Origin: Terriglobia bacterium
GTDB lineage: Bacteria; Acidobacteriota; Terriglobia; UBA7540
Assembly: GCA_030036915.1 (NCBI GenBank)
Contig: JASHSC010000012.1
Coordinates: 1 to 12,133 of the forward strand
Reading direction: 5' to 3'
DNA: 12,133 nt
In this document: one piece after another, positions 5,638 to 12,133 of the stretch
How positions within the stretch are numbered: position 1 is the first letter of the stretch
Layout: every line of letters begins with the position of its first letter
Position numbers and translations under genes: made by a program
Notes under the pieces: generated by a model
Told to the model about the DNA's origin: nothing
Database searches by the model: none
Seen by the model: only the letters and a program-made list of their open reading frames with translations

Positions 5638-6762
5638 TCAGATCTGCTTGTGCCAATGCTGGCCGCCGTCCTCGCTCTCCCATTGCAAGCCGGAAGCCGT
5701 TGTGATCGTAAGGTGCTGCGAGTCGCGAATCTGGATGCTGGTGATGGTTTCATTGATCGTGTTGCCGTCGGGACTTACGATTACGCGGGTCCAGGTGTCG
5801 CCGCCGTCGGCCGAATGAAAAAGCGCGCCGCCCACGCCGCCGGCCCAAACGTCGTCTTCAAACGCCGCAACGCTGCTGAACCCTATGCCGGCAGCGATGG
5901 GGATTGTCTCAAAGGTATCGCTATCCTTGGCGCTCCGGATAACCTTGCCCTCCGAGGTTACGAACCAACGTCGTACGGCGGAAGCCGCCTTGGGGGAGGC
6001 CGTTGCCTCGACGGACCGCGGTAATGCTGGGAACCCGGAATCGGCAGGAGCAGTCTGGTTCGCTGCGGTTGGGGCCGCGACGGAATTCCGCCCCATCATT
6101 AATGCGGGAGCGCCCTGAATCTGAGCCGGCGGCTGCCTGGATGCCAACGTCGTCACCTGTTGCCGGGGCGCGTGTTGTGATTCGAGACTGCCTTGCGAAG
6201 TGATTTGATACGGTCGCACGGATTGATTCAATGCGGCCGCTTGCTGAGAGGATTGTCGCGCAGTCAGACTGATTTTGCGCTCGACGGGTTCTACAGATTT
6301 AACTGCGACCTGCGATGAAGCCGTGGAGTGCGACCCCTCCATGTTTCCCGTCGGAAATGCGGGCGGCAAGCTGCTGGTCACACCCGCATGATTTTGCCAG
6401 AGGCTAGGGTGCAAGGTGATGACCATGGCGAGTGCGCCCATCATGGCGGCCAGCGCGCCCCAGCGAAGAATCGGCCAACCCCTCCAGCGCTCACTGTGAT
6501 TTCTCTCCTGGATTTTGGCGGTCACAAGATTCTCGGGCAGCGCGAACGCCGCGACCTCGCGGCACTCGGCACAGTGGGCGAGGTGATGCAGCACGCGCGC
6601 GCGTTCCGTTTCCGTCAGATTTTTTTCCACAAATGCTGCAAGCAGGTTGGCGTCGGGGTGGTGCAAACCAAGTGCTACAAACCCCTCGGTGGCGCTTGAA
6701 TCCCTTGATTCGGAAGGTTTTCCCCTCAGTCTCGATAGCACGAATTTTGGAAGCTCAGCCAT
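5638..6762 (-). CDS. Zinc-finger transmembrane anti-sigma factor with extracytoplasmic Ycf48/BNR-like domain
   Basis: The 374-residue protein has a cytoplasmic N-terminal zf-HC2 anti-sigma domain (residues 34-75) with His60-x3-Cys64-x2-Cys67 in HHLAHCAEC. One membrane segment follows at about residues 100-118. A long low-complexity Gln/Ser/Ala/Pro linker (about 120-260) leads to a C-terminal beta-rich domain with two Asp-box motifs, SADGGDTW (317-324) and SEDGGQHW (363-370), as in BNR/Ycf48-type propellers. Only two Asp-boxes are present, so it is less than a full propeller. It starts 19 bp after the stop of the upstream sigma factor gene, the classic sigma/anti-sigma arrangement. By family knowledge it should hold that sigma factor at the membrane and release it when the outer domain senses a signal; the signal is unknown. 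No strong ribosome site is seen, so translation may depend on the sigma gene. Confidence 0.8.
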   Translation of the reverse strand: MAELPKFVLSRLRGKPSESRDSSATEGFVALGLHHPDANLLAAFVEKNLTETERARVLHHLAHCAECREVAAFALPENLVTAKIQERNHSERWRGWPILRWGALAAMMGALAMVITLHPSLWQNHAGVTSSLPPAFPTGNMEGSHSTASSQVAVKSVEPVERKISLTARQSSQQAAALNQSVRPYQITSQGSLESQHAPRQQVTTLASRQPPAQIQGAPALMMGRNSVAAPTAANQTAPADSGFPALPRSVEATASPKAASAVRRWFVTSEGKVIRSAKDSDTFETIPIAAGIGFSSVAAFEDDVWAGGVGGALFHSADGGDTWTRVIVSPDGNTINETITSIQIRDSQHLTITTASGLQWESEDGGQHWHKQI

Positions 6763-6781
6763 GGTCTATTTTAATTCACAC

Positions 6782-7675
6782 CTATGGAACGTTTTCTCCA
6801 TCGTTTTCTTGCAACAATCGGCGTCGGATTTCCACGGAAACCTCCGCGACCTCGACTTCCATGGATTGCTCCGCTTCTTTGCGGCTCATGCCGAGTCCCA
6901 TCAGTCGCGCGCGGATGGATTTGCGCGTCGTGGAGACAATTTTTTCAAGCTTGCGGCTGATGGTGGATTCATGCACGCCCAGCAGGCGCCCGATTTCCGC
7001 CAGCGTGCGGCCGTCAAGATAATAACTTGCGAGGATAAATCTGTCCTCGGCGGGCAAGTAGGCGAGCGCCTCATCCGTTGCCCTGGGCACGCGGGGGTCG
7101 ACGGCTTGGACGGGGTCGAGTTGCTCCGCCTGGAACTGCACTCCGGCCTCGGTTTGCTCCTCCAGGCTCACGGAGCGGCGCTGTCGCCGGAAGCGATTCA
7201 CGTATTCCTGCGCCAAAATGGCCCGCAGCCAGCCTTCTAGAGAGCCTCGGCCGGTATACGAATTCAACTTGGAAACACGCCCCCCCTCGCCCGTGCGCGT
7301 TCCCCACAGGTCGGCGTAGAGCGAATCGGCCAGCTCGCGGGCATTGGCTTCCGCGGGCACCAATGAGTAGGCGGCGCTGTAGAGCTTCTCGCGGTAGCGG
7401 TTCAAGAAAATTTCCCACGCTGCGTCGTTGCCAAGGGCGCAGCCGCGCGCCAGGGCGAGCTCCGCGATCCGCAGGCAGGAGAGGAATTTCCCAACTTCTT
7501 CGGCGCCGGCGGCGGCCGAAAGATACTTGCCGGCCACTTCCTCCAAAATCATGGTGAAAACACTTGCCGTCAGGCCGAATTTCTCCGCCCCGGACTCGCC
7601 GTAAAGCCTCGCCGCCAGCGATTCCGGCACTGCCACCCTCGCCGAATGGCTCGCGATTTCATGGCTTCCGATCAT
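6782..7675 (-). CDS. Sigma-70 family (ECF-like) RNA polymerase sigma factor
   Basis: The 297-residue product has a sigma-2-like region at about residues 84-165 (AWEIFLNRYREKLYSAAYSL onward, ending in a basic NRFRRQRRS stretch) and a sigma-4 region at about 200-260. The sigma-4 helix-turn-helix is visible as GRTLAEIGRLLGVHESTISR (222-241). An N-terminal extension of about 80 residues and a charged C-terminal tail of about 35 residues make it longer than a minimal ECF (~190 aa). The downstream gene encodes its likely membrane anti-sigma factor, so activity is probably controlled by sequestration. ATG at 7673-7675 is the first in frame; the ribosome site is weak. A TATAAT at 7744-7749 may drive the operon. 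The target regulon is unknown. Confidence 0.85.
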   Translation of the reverse strand: MIGSHEIASHSARVAVPESLAARLYGESGAEKFGLTASVFTMILEEVAGKYLSAAAGAEEVGKFLSCLRIAELALARGCALGNDAAWEIFLNRYREKLYSAAYSLVPAEANARELADSLYADLWGTRTGEGGRVSKLNSYTGRGSLEGWLRAILAQEYVNRFRRQRRSVSLEEQTEAGVQFQAEQLDPVQAVDPRVPRATDEALAYLPAEDRFILASYYLDGRTLAEIGRLLGVHESTISRKLEKIVSTTRKSIRARLMGLGMSRKEAEQSMEVEVAEVSVEIRRRLLQENDGENVP

Positions 7676-7743
7676 GATTTCGACCTATCGTCCCGCACGT
7701 TACTCCAGCCACGCCATCGAGCCGCCCGGACCTGGATGCAAGA

Positions 7744-7749
7744 ATTATA
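7744..7749 (-). promoter_or_regulatory. Putative -10 box (TATAAT) for the sigma/anti-sigma operon
   Basis: TATAAT reads on the minus strand, about 70 nt before the sigma factor ATG, in the only gap (7676-7834) between this operon and the kinase gene. It is preceded by GGG, like the amrS box at 5524-5529. No good TTGACA-like -35 word is present at 16-18 nt. I see nothing else of note in this 159-bp gap. Confidence 0.4.
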
Positions 7750-7834
7750 CCCTGAGTCGTTCTTCCCACAGTCCGGGAGCTGATTTTCGTACCGCGGGTG
7801 TCCCCACTCGTGCTACAGAATTCAAACTGAGACA

Positions 7835-10612
7835 CTACTGCTTTCGGCTGACTGCCGCCGGCGGGGAGATGGGGTTCAGCATTTGGCGCAGCAGGGGCTG
7901 AGCGTTGGGAAGTTTGCCGTTCCAGTGGTTCGCGAGCTCTGCGCGCTGCGCCTCAAGGCGTTCAGCGTCCGCGGTTTGCTTGCTTCGGCGGAGGAGGACG
8001 GCAAGCGTGGTCCAAGTGCGCGAAATGCAGGTGGCATCTCGCAGATCGTTTTGCAGGTCGGGCTTCCAGGCCATCAGCTTGTCCAGCAGGTCCTGGTAGG
8101 CCGCAATGGCTTTAGTGGTTTGGCCGGTTTCAGCGTATTCGTCAGCCCGGGCTCTTAAAACATGATCGGCCACGCTCATGGGCTCGATGGAGTTGGCGGG
8201 GTATTGATGAGTGTCCTGCATGAGCTGAAAGGCCTGCTCGATGCGCGCCTGACTATCTTTGTCCTTGCCGGTCCAGCGGGCGGCGTAGGAAGAACTCGCC
8301 AGCAAGTCCGCTGAATAAAGCTGGGCGGTGGGGTTGGTTTTCGCTTCGCGAATGCGTGCAAGTGCATGGTCGTATACCGTCAAGGCTTTCTGCGGATCGC
8401 TATGGCGGAGAATGTTGCCGATTTCCAGCCCGTGGACTGCCACCGTCCTACGGCTCAGATAATCGAGGGGATCCATTTTCGCGAGCTCCTCACCGATATC
8501 GAGTCCCCTTTGGAACGCCGCAAGGGTCTCTCGATTTCGGCCCAGGCTCGGCTCCGCATCCTGCTTTCCCAGAATCATGCCCTCCGTCAACCAGGCGTTG
8601 GCCAGATTCACGCGCATGGTGGCGTGCCCGCCGGCGGCTTGTACTTGCTGTAGTTCAACCGCCTTCTGAGCGGTCTGTAACGCTCCGTCCAGATCGCCGG
8701 TTTGCCATCGCGCGATCGCCAGGCCCCCAAGAATGCTGCCCTGAAGACGATGGGAGAGCGGATCCGGTTCGATGATCTCCAGCGCGCGCTGGCCTGCACG
8801 TACGGCATCGGCAAAATGCCGGGTGTCGTCATAACCGTAGGCAACATTCTGCTCAAAATACCCGGGACCGTAAACATTGTGACCCGTGGGTTTGCCGAGT
8901 TTCATAAAGCGCTCGATTCGCTCTGAGGTTATGTCGGCCCAAGCCACCGTGTCTTGCCGCTGGCTCCGCTCATCGGCGATGTTCATGTGATCGTGCGCAA
9001 TTTCCATCGCAGTCCCGAGTGCCCTTCCGTTCGTGGGATCGGCTTTTAAAACCACATCGACGAATGACTGCGCCTTGTCAAGACTTGCTACCGCCTCGGT
9101 GAACTGGCCGAGGTTGGGCGAGGTGGGATCGCCTTGAACATGAGCGCCCCGGATATAAGCCAGGGCAACATCGAGCGCCAGATCCTTGTCGCCATGAACG
9201 TCGCTGCCCAGCGAGGTCAAGTATTGCATCGCGTCGGAAACCATCTTCATCCGCACTTTCGTCGAACCCGGCAGGCCGCGGAGATCACCATCCAGTTCTA
9301 TAAAATTTATGGCCAGTTGGTGAACCTGCGCAAACCGGCGTTCGGCAATCTTGCGCGCACGATTGGCAATCAGCAATCCGGCGGACAGACTTCCAATCAC
9401 CAGCGCCATTGCGGCGGCGGCTAATGCTACTGCGGTGCGATTGCGGCGCAAAAATTTGGCAGTGCTGTAGGCAAGTGTATCCGGTCTGGCGCTGATGGGT
9501 TCATGCTGGAGATAGCGCCAAAGGTCGTCGCCGAAAGCGGTCACGGAGGGATAGCGTTCCTGTGGGTGCTTCTTCAGGGCTTTGCCCAGGATCGTGTCGA
9601 GGTCTCCTCTTAACTGGCGGCAAAGCCTTTCAGGCGTCGAACCGCGCGTTCCCGCTGAGTTCCCCCCCGCCAGGACAGATTCCGATGCTCGACGTGGCTC
9701 CACTTCGACAATCGCTTTGACCAATTCTGCCGGGGTGTCCGCGCCCGGGCCGGCAGGGTGCTGCCCGGTCAGCAGAAGGTAGAGCAGCACTCCCAGTGCG
9801 TATACATCCGTGGCGGTGGTTACGGCCCCACGCGTTACCTGCTCCGGCGCGGCAAATCGCGGAGTCAGCGCCCCTCCGCCTTCCATCGTGTGCGTAATCG
9901 CCAGAGCGGATTCTTCTTCCCGGGCCAGCAGCTTGGCAATTCCAAAATCCAGCAATTTCACCTGGCCGTCTTTGCGGACCAGCACGTTGGAGGGCTTGAT
10001 GTCACGGTGGACAACCAGATGGGCATGGACCTCCGCCATGGCGCCCAGCACATCGAGGAAGAGTCTAATCCGCGCGTCGAGGTCGAGCCGGTGATCATCG
10101 CAATATTGATCAATGGCCACGCCCTCAACGTATTCGAGGATGAGATAAGGGCTGCCCTCAGGGGAGATGCCGGCATCCAGCAGAGATGCAATATGCGGAT
10201 GAGTAAGCTGGCCGAGAATTCTGCCTTCGCGTTTGAAACGCTCTTCCGTTTCACGGTTGGTGATCGCGATCTTTACGAACTTCACCGCGGCCTGCCGCTC
10301 AAACCGGCCGTCACTGCGCCGCGCCAGCCACACGCTGCCCATTCCGCCTTGACCGACCGGCGCGATCATGGTGTAGGCGCCGAGCTTCTGGCCGGTCAGT
10401 CTTGCGTCCGCACGCAGTGGGGACTTTTCGAGAAATCCTTTTTCATTCAACTGCTGCTGATCGTGCAATAGCGCCTGGACGATGGAAGCCAGCCTCGCGT
10501 CCTTTTCTCGAAGGGAAACCATCCATGCGTCGCGTTTTTCCGGATCGATCTCCAGGACCTCGTCGAGGTACGGGCTTACTTCCTGCCATTGATCGGGTGT
10601 GAGGATGGCCAT
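7835..10612 (-). CDS. Transmembrane Ser/Thr protein kinase with C-terminal TPR-like region
   Basis: This Hanks-type kinase (925 aa from the start used) phosphorylates Ser/Thr in partner proteins. Residues 1-75 are a helical leader common before acidobacterial kinase domains. The kinase domain spans about 80-370 with all key elements: Gly-rich loop GQGGMGSVW (87-95), ATP-binding Lys111 in AVKFVK, catalytic HRDIKPSN (202-209, Asp204), DFG (222-224) and APE (255-257). A membrane segment follows at about 393-416. The C-terminal half (about 420-910) is helical with TPR-like repeats, presumably an extracytoplasmic sensing or protein-binding region. The frame is open upstream to 10726, but the ATG at 10610-10612 is chosen because it gives the family-typical MAILTPDQWQEV start and lies 7 bp after the sigma stop, whereas the upstream extension runs inside the sigma gene. 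The tight spacing to an ECF gene strongly suggests the sigma factor is a substrate. Confidence 0.9.
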   Translation of the reverse strand: MAILTPDQWQEVSPYLDEVLEIDPEKRDAWMVSLREKDARLASIVQALLHDQQQLNEKGFLEKSPLRADARLTGQKLGAYTMIAPVGQGGMGSVWLARRSDGRFERQAAVKFVKIAITNRETEERFKREGRILGQLTHPHIASLLDAGISPEGSPYLILEYVEGVAIDQYCDDHRLDLDARIRLFLDVLGAMAEVHAHLVVHRDIKPSNVLVRKDGQVKLLDFGIAKLLAREEESALAITHTMEGGGALTPRFAAPEQVTRGAVTTATDVYALGVLLYLLLTGQHPAGPGADTPAELVKAIVEVEPRRASESVLAGGNSAGTRGSTPERLCRQLRGDLDTILGKALKKHPQERYPSVTAFGDDLWRYLQHEPISARPDTLAYSTAKFLRRNRTAVALAAAAMALVIGSLSAGLLIANRARKIAERRFAQVHQLAINFIELDGDLRGLPGSTKVRMKMVSDAMQYLTSLGSDVHGDKDLALDVALAYIRGAHVQGDPTSPNLGQFTEAVASLDKAQSFVDVVLKADPTNGRALGTAMEIAHDHMNIADERSQRQDTVAWADITSERIERFMKLGKPTGHNVYGPGYFEQNVAYGYDDTRHFADAVRAGQRALEIIEPDPLSHRLQGSILGGLAIARWQTGDLDGALQTAQKAVELQQVQAAGGHATMRVNLANAWLTEGMILGKQDAEPSLGRNRETLAAFQRGLDIGEELAKMDPLDYLSRRTVAVHGLEIGNILRHSDPQKALTVYDHALARIREAKTNPTAQLYSADLLASSSYAARWTGKDKDSQARIEQAFQLMQDTHQYPANSIEPMSVADHVLRARADEYAETGQTTKAIAAYQDLLDKLMAWKPDLQNDLRDATCISRTWTTLAVLLRRSKQTADAERLEAQRAELANHWNGKLPNAQPLLRQMLNPISPPAAVSRKQ

Positions 10613-10619
10613 CGATTTT

Positions 10620-11192
10620 TCACAACGGCAAATCCGCCCGCAGGCTCTGATACAGATAAATGCGGGCCTTTTCCCATTTTCTCTGGACGGTACGTTCGGA
10701 CACGCCGAGCATCTCGGCAATCTCAATGAATGAGAATCCGCAGAAGAACTTCAGGTCGACAATCTGCGACAAGGAACTATCCTTTTCGGCCAGCCCGTCG
10801 AGAACCTTGCTGATCTGCGTAAGTTCTTGTTCGTCGCTCGCAACATCTGCAACGTTGTTGGTGAGGGAGGTGAGTTCAAACTGCCCGCCGCGTTTGATGG
10901 CGAGCCGATTCCGGATATGATCGATGATCAGGCCGCGCATGACCCGCGCTGCATAGGTCATAAAGCGGCCGCGATCAGGGAACGACGGGCCCCCCGCCGC
11001 GGCCATATCCAGGTAAGCCTCGTGAATGAGGGTTGAAGCACTGAGAGTTACAACGCCCTGGCAGGCGAGTTGGCGCTTGGCCAGCCGATGGAGTTCGCCA
11101 TAGAGAATGGTAAAAAGCTCACCCGCCGAAGCTGCGTCACCTCGCTCCGCCAAATCGATCAATGTAGAAATGTTTGGGTTGGTCGCCCCCAT
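10620..11192 (-). CDS. ECF sigma factor paired with a Ser/Thr kinase (ECF43/PF07638-like)
   Basis: The 190-residue product has sigma-2 at about residues 8-98 (FMTYAARVMRGLIIDHIRNR at 76-95 is the DNA-binding part) and sigma-4 at about 130-185, with helix-turn-helix FIEIAEMLGVSERTVQR. It resembles the 'ECF sigma factor' family found beside Ser/Thr kinases. At the point where most ECFs carry an acidic DAED-type motif before the LVQEVF helix, this protein has Ser51-Ala52-Ser53-Thr54 before LIHEAYLDM. Members of the ECF43 group (for example Vibrio EcfP with its kinase PknT, from memory) lack these acidic residues and are activated by kinase phosphorylation of a threonine there. The kinase gene begins 7 bp after the TGA (10620-10622). 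No anti-sigma gene is adjacent. ATG is at 11190-11192 with no clear ribosome site. The 5' gap contains TTGACC- and TTGACT-like words but no good -10, so no promoter is called. Confidence 0.85.
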   Translation of the reverse strand: MGATNPNISTLIDLAERGDAASAGELFTILYGELHRLAKRQLACQGVVTLSASTLIHEAYLDMAAAGGPSFPDRGRFMTYAARVMRGLIIDHIRNRLAIKRGGQFELTSLTNNVADVASDEQELTQISKVLDGLAEKDSSLSQIVDLKFFCGFSFIEIAEMLGVSERTVQRKWEKARIYLYQSLRADLPL

Positions 11193-11280
11193 GGCGTCTT
11201 GAAAACAGCGTCTCGCATCTCGAAGCGATAGTCAAGGCGAAACAAGGTGCGCTAGTGGGTCAATTTGAAATTTCGGCGTA

Positions 11281-11302
11281 GGGGCATCCTTGCAGGTGCC
11301 CC
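11281..11302. repeat. GC-rich hairpin 1 in the sigma/katG gap
   Basis: GGGGCA and TGCCCC close a hairpin with an inner CCT/AGG pair, a TGC loop and one bulged T. There is no T-tract on either strand. It may act with the next hairpin as a stop for transcription from katG, or be part of a dispersed palindromic repeat. Confidence 0.4.
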
Positions 11303-11324
11303 GCCCGATGTTGCTGGGCATAAG

Positions 11325-11348
11325 GTGCGGGAGCTGCTGCTCCCGCAC
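11325..11348. terminator. GC-rich hairpin 2, possible katG terminator
   Basis: GTGCGGGAGC, loop TGCT, GCTCCCGCAC: a perfect 10-bp stem about 30 nt beyond the katG stop on the minus strand. No U-tract follows it on the minus strand (CCTTATG), so it is not a canonical intrinsic terminator. A REP-like dispersed repeat is an equal possibility. The rest of the 11193-11378 gap shows nothing firm. Confidence 0.4.
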
Positions 11349-11378
11349 TCCAAAAAGGCTCGCACCCAGCGCTGAAGA

Positions 11379-12133
11379 CTAAGCCTGGTCGTAGCGGTCG
11401 AGATTCATCACCTTTGCCCACGCCGCCACGAAGTCCTTCACAAACGTCTTCTTCGCATCCTCACAGGCATAGACTTCCGCGATTCCGCGGAGCTGGGAGT
11501 TGGAGCCGAAGATCAGGTCAACGCGGGTGCCGGTCCACTTGACCTTGCCCGTCGAGCGATCGCGCGCCTCATACACGCCTTCCGTTGATGAGGGCTGCCA
11601 CTCGGAATTCATATCGAGCAGGTTGACGAAGAAATCGTTGGTCAGCGTTCCGGGCCGGTGCGTGAAGACACCGTGTTGGGACCCGTCGGAGTTGGCGCCC
11701 AAGGCGCGCATGCCACCGATAAGAACCGTCATTTCGGGTGCAGTCAGCTTCAGCAACTGCGCGCGGTCCACCAGCCGCTCTTCCGCCGATCTGGGGTCGC
11801 CGTTCGCATGGAGGTAGTTGCGGAAGCCGTCTGCGGTCGGCTCAAGCACTGCAAACGATTCCACATCGGTCTGCTTCTGGGATGCGTCGGTGCGCCCGGG
11901 CGAGAAGGGTACTGTGACGTTCTGCCCGCCCTTTTTCGCGGCTTCCTCCACGGCTGCGCAGCCGCCCAGAACAATCACGTCCGCCAGCGAAACCTTTTTC
12001 CCGCCGGAGAGCGAGCGGTTGAATTCTTTTTGAATCGCCTCGAGCTTCTTCAGGACCTTGGCCAGTTCGGCCGGTTGATTCACTGCCCAATCCTTCTGCG
12101 GCGCCAGGCGAATGCGCGCGCCGTTTGCCCCAC
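11379..12133 (-). CDS. katG: Catalase-peroxidase KatG, C-terminal part (5' end outside the window)
   Basis: KatG is a haem enzyme that removes hydrogen peroxide by catalase and peroxidase reactions. Only the last ~251 codons are present; the frame runs off the window end, reading GANGARIRLAPQKDWAVNQP before the internal GTG at 12081-12083, so the gene is partial and that GTG is not a start. The segment belongs to the C-terminal, non-haem-binding domain. Family-typical stretches include LADVIVLGGCAAVEEAAKK, LTAPEMTVLIGGMRALGAN, and the end LIFGSNSQLRGIAEVYA then FVAAWAKVMNLDRYD. The catalytic His and the Trp-Tyr-Met crosslink lie in the missing N-terminal half and cannot be checked. The stop is TAG... 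read as TTA-type on the plus strand near 11379, and the tail length is normal. The same strand and the GC hairpins downstream suggest it is a unit separate from the sigma/kinase operon. Confidence 0.93.
   Translation of the reverse strand, partial: GANGARIRLAPQKDWAVNQPAELAKVLKKLEAIQKEFNRSLSGGKKVSLADVIVLGGCAAVEEAAKKGGQNVTVPFSPGRTDASQKQTDVESFAVLEPTADGFRNYLHANGDPRSAEERLVDRAQLLKLTAPEMTVLIGGMRALGANSDGSQHGVFTHRPGTLTNDFFVNLLDMNSEWQPSSTEGVYEARDRSTGKVKWTGTRVDLIFGSNSQLRGIAEVYACEDAKKTFVKDFVAAWAKVMNLDRYDQA

Noticed and set aside
9758..10471. A 237-codon open frame antisense to the kinase domain.
   Set aside because: It lies wholly opposite an intact kinase with all motifs, has no recognisable domain, and GC-rich third positions readily create such frames.
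10613..10726. Upstream extension of the kinase frame (38 extra codons).
   Set aside because: The stretch lies inside the ECF sigma gene, is Cys/Arg-rich and unlike kinase leaders. The ATG at 10612 gives the usual family start.
12081..12083. GTG as the start of a short katG-like gene.
   Set aside because: The frame continues upstream to the window edge with KatG-typical sequence, so this is an internal valine codon.

Overview
The window looks like a chromosomal segment of an acidobacterium (Acidobacteriota, Terriglobia-like). This is inferred from gene content and style, not from a marker gene: a Ser/Thr kinase with a C-terminal repeat region and an acidobacterial-type N-terminal helical leader, an anti-sigma factor carrying a Ycf48/BNR-like domain, and fairly GC-rich coding sequence. 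There are no rRNA, tRNA, CRISPR or transposase genes.

Positions 1-3405 (plus strand) hold a secreted or membrane-anchored TPR-type protein (55-885), a type III polyketide synthase (1031-2083), a translationally coupled but gutted FAD-dependent oxidoreductase (2083-2327, pseudogene), a small two-TM protein (2349-2654) and a CPBP/Rce1-like membrane protein whose catalytic Glu pair is replaced by Gln-Gln (2701-3405). The PKS/oxidoreductase pair resembles an alkylpyrone/alkylresorcinol lipid operon that has lost its tailoring reductase.

Positions 3401-4364 form a patch of different character. Degenerate 7-bp-period repeats lie on both sides, an AT-rich nested palindrome of about 100 bp interrupts one tract, and a lone, less GC-rich gene with a HEPN-type R-x4-H motif sits between them (3631-4329, minus).

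Positions 4351-11192 are all minus strand. In transcription order they are: (i) an ECF sigma factor followed 7 bp later by a large transmembrane Ser/Thr kinase; (ii) a second sigma factor followed by its probable zinc-finger transmembrane anti-sigma factor with an extracytoplasmic Asp-box domain; (iii) the AmmeMemoRadiSam radical SAM enzyme AmrS behind its own TATAAT promoter. Two sigma modules with different control logic (phosphorylation versus sequestration) therefore sit back to back. The ECF paired with the kinase has Ser-Ala-Ser-Thr where most ECFs have the acidic DAED motif. That is the signature expected of a sigma factor switched on by phosphorylation, and it is the most interesting feature of the window.

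Positions 11379-12133 are the C-terminal part of catalase-peroxidase KatG, which continues beyond the window. Two GC-rich hairpins separate it from the sigma/kinase operon.
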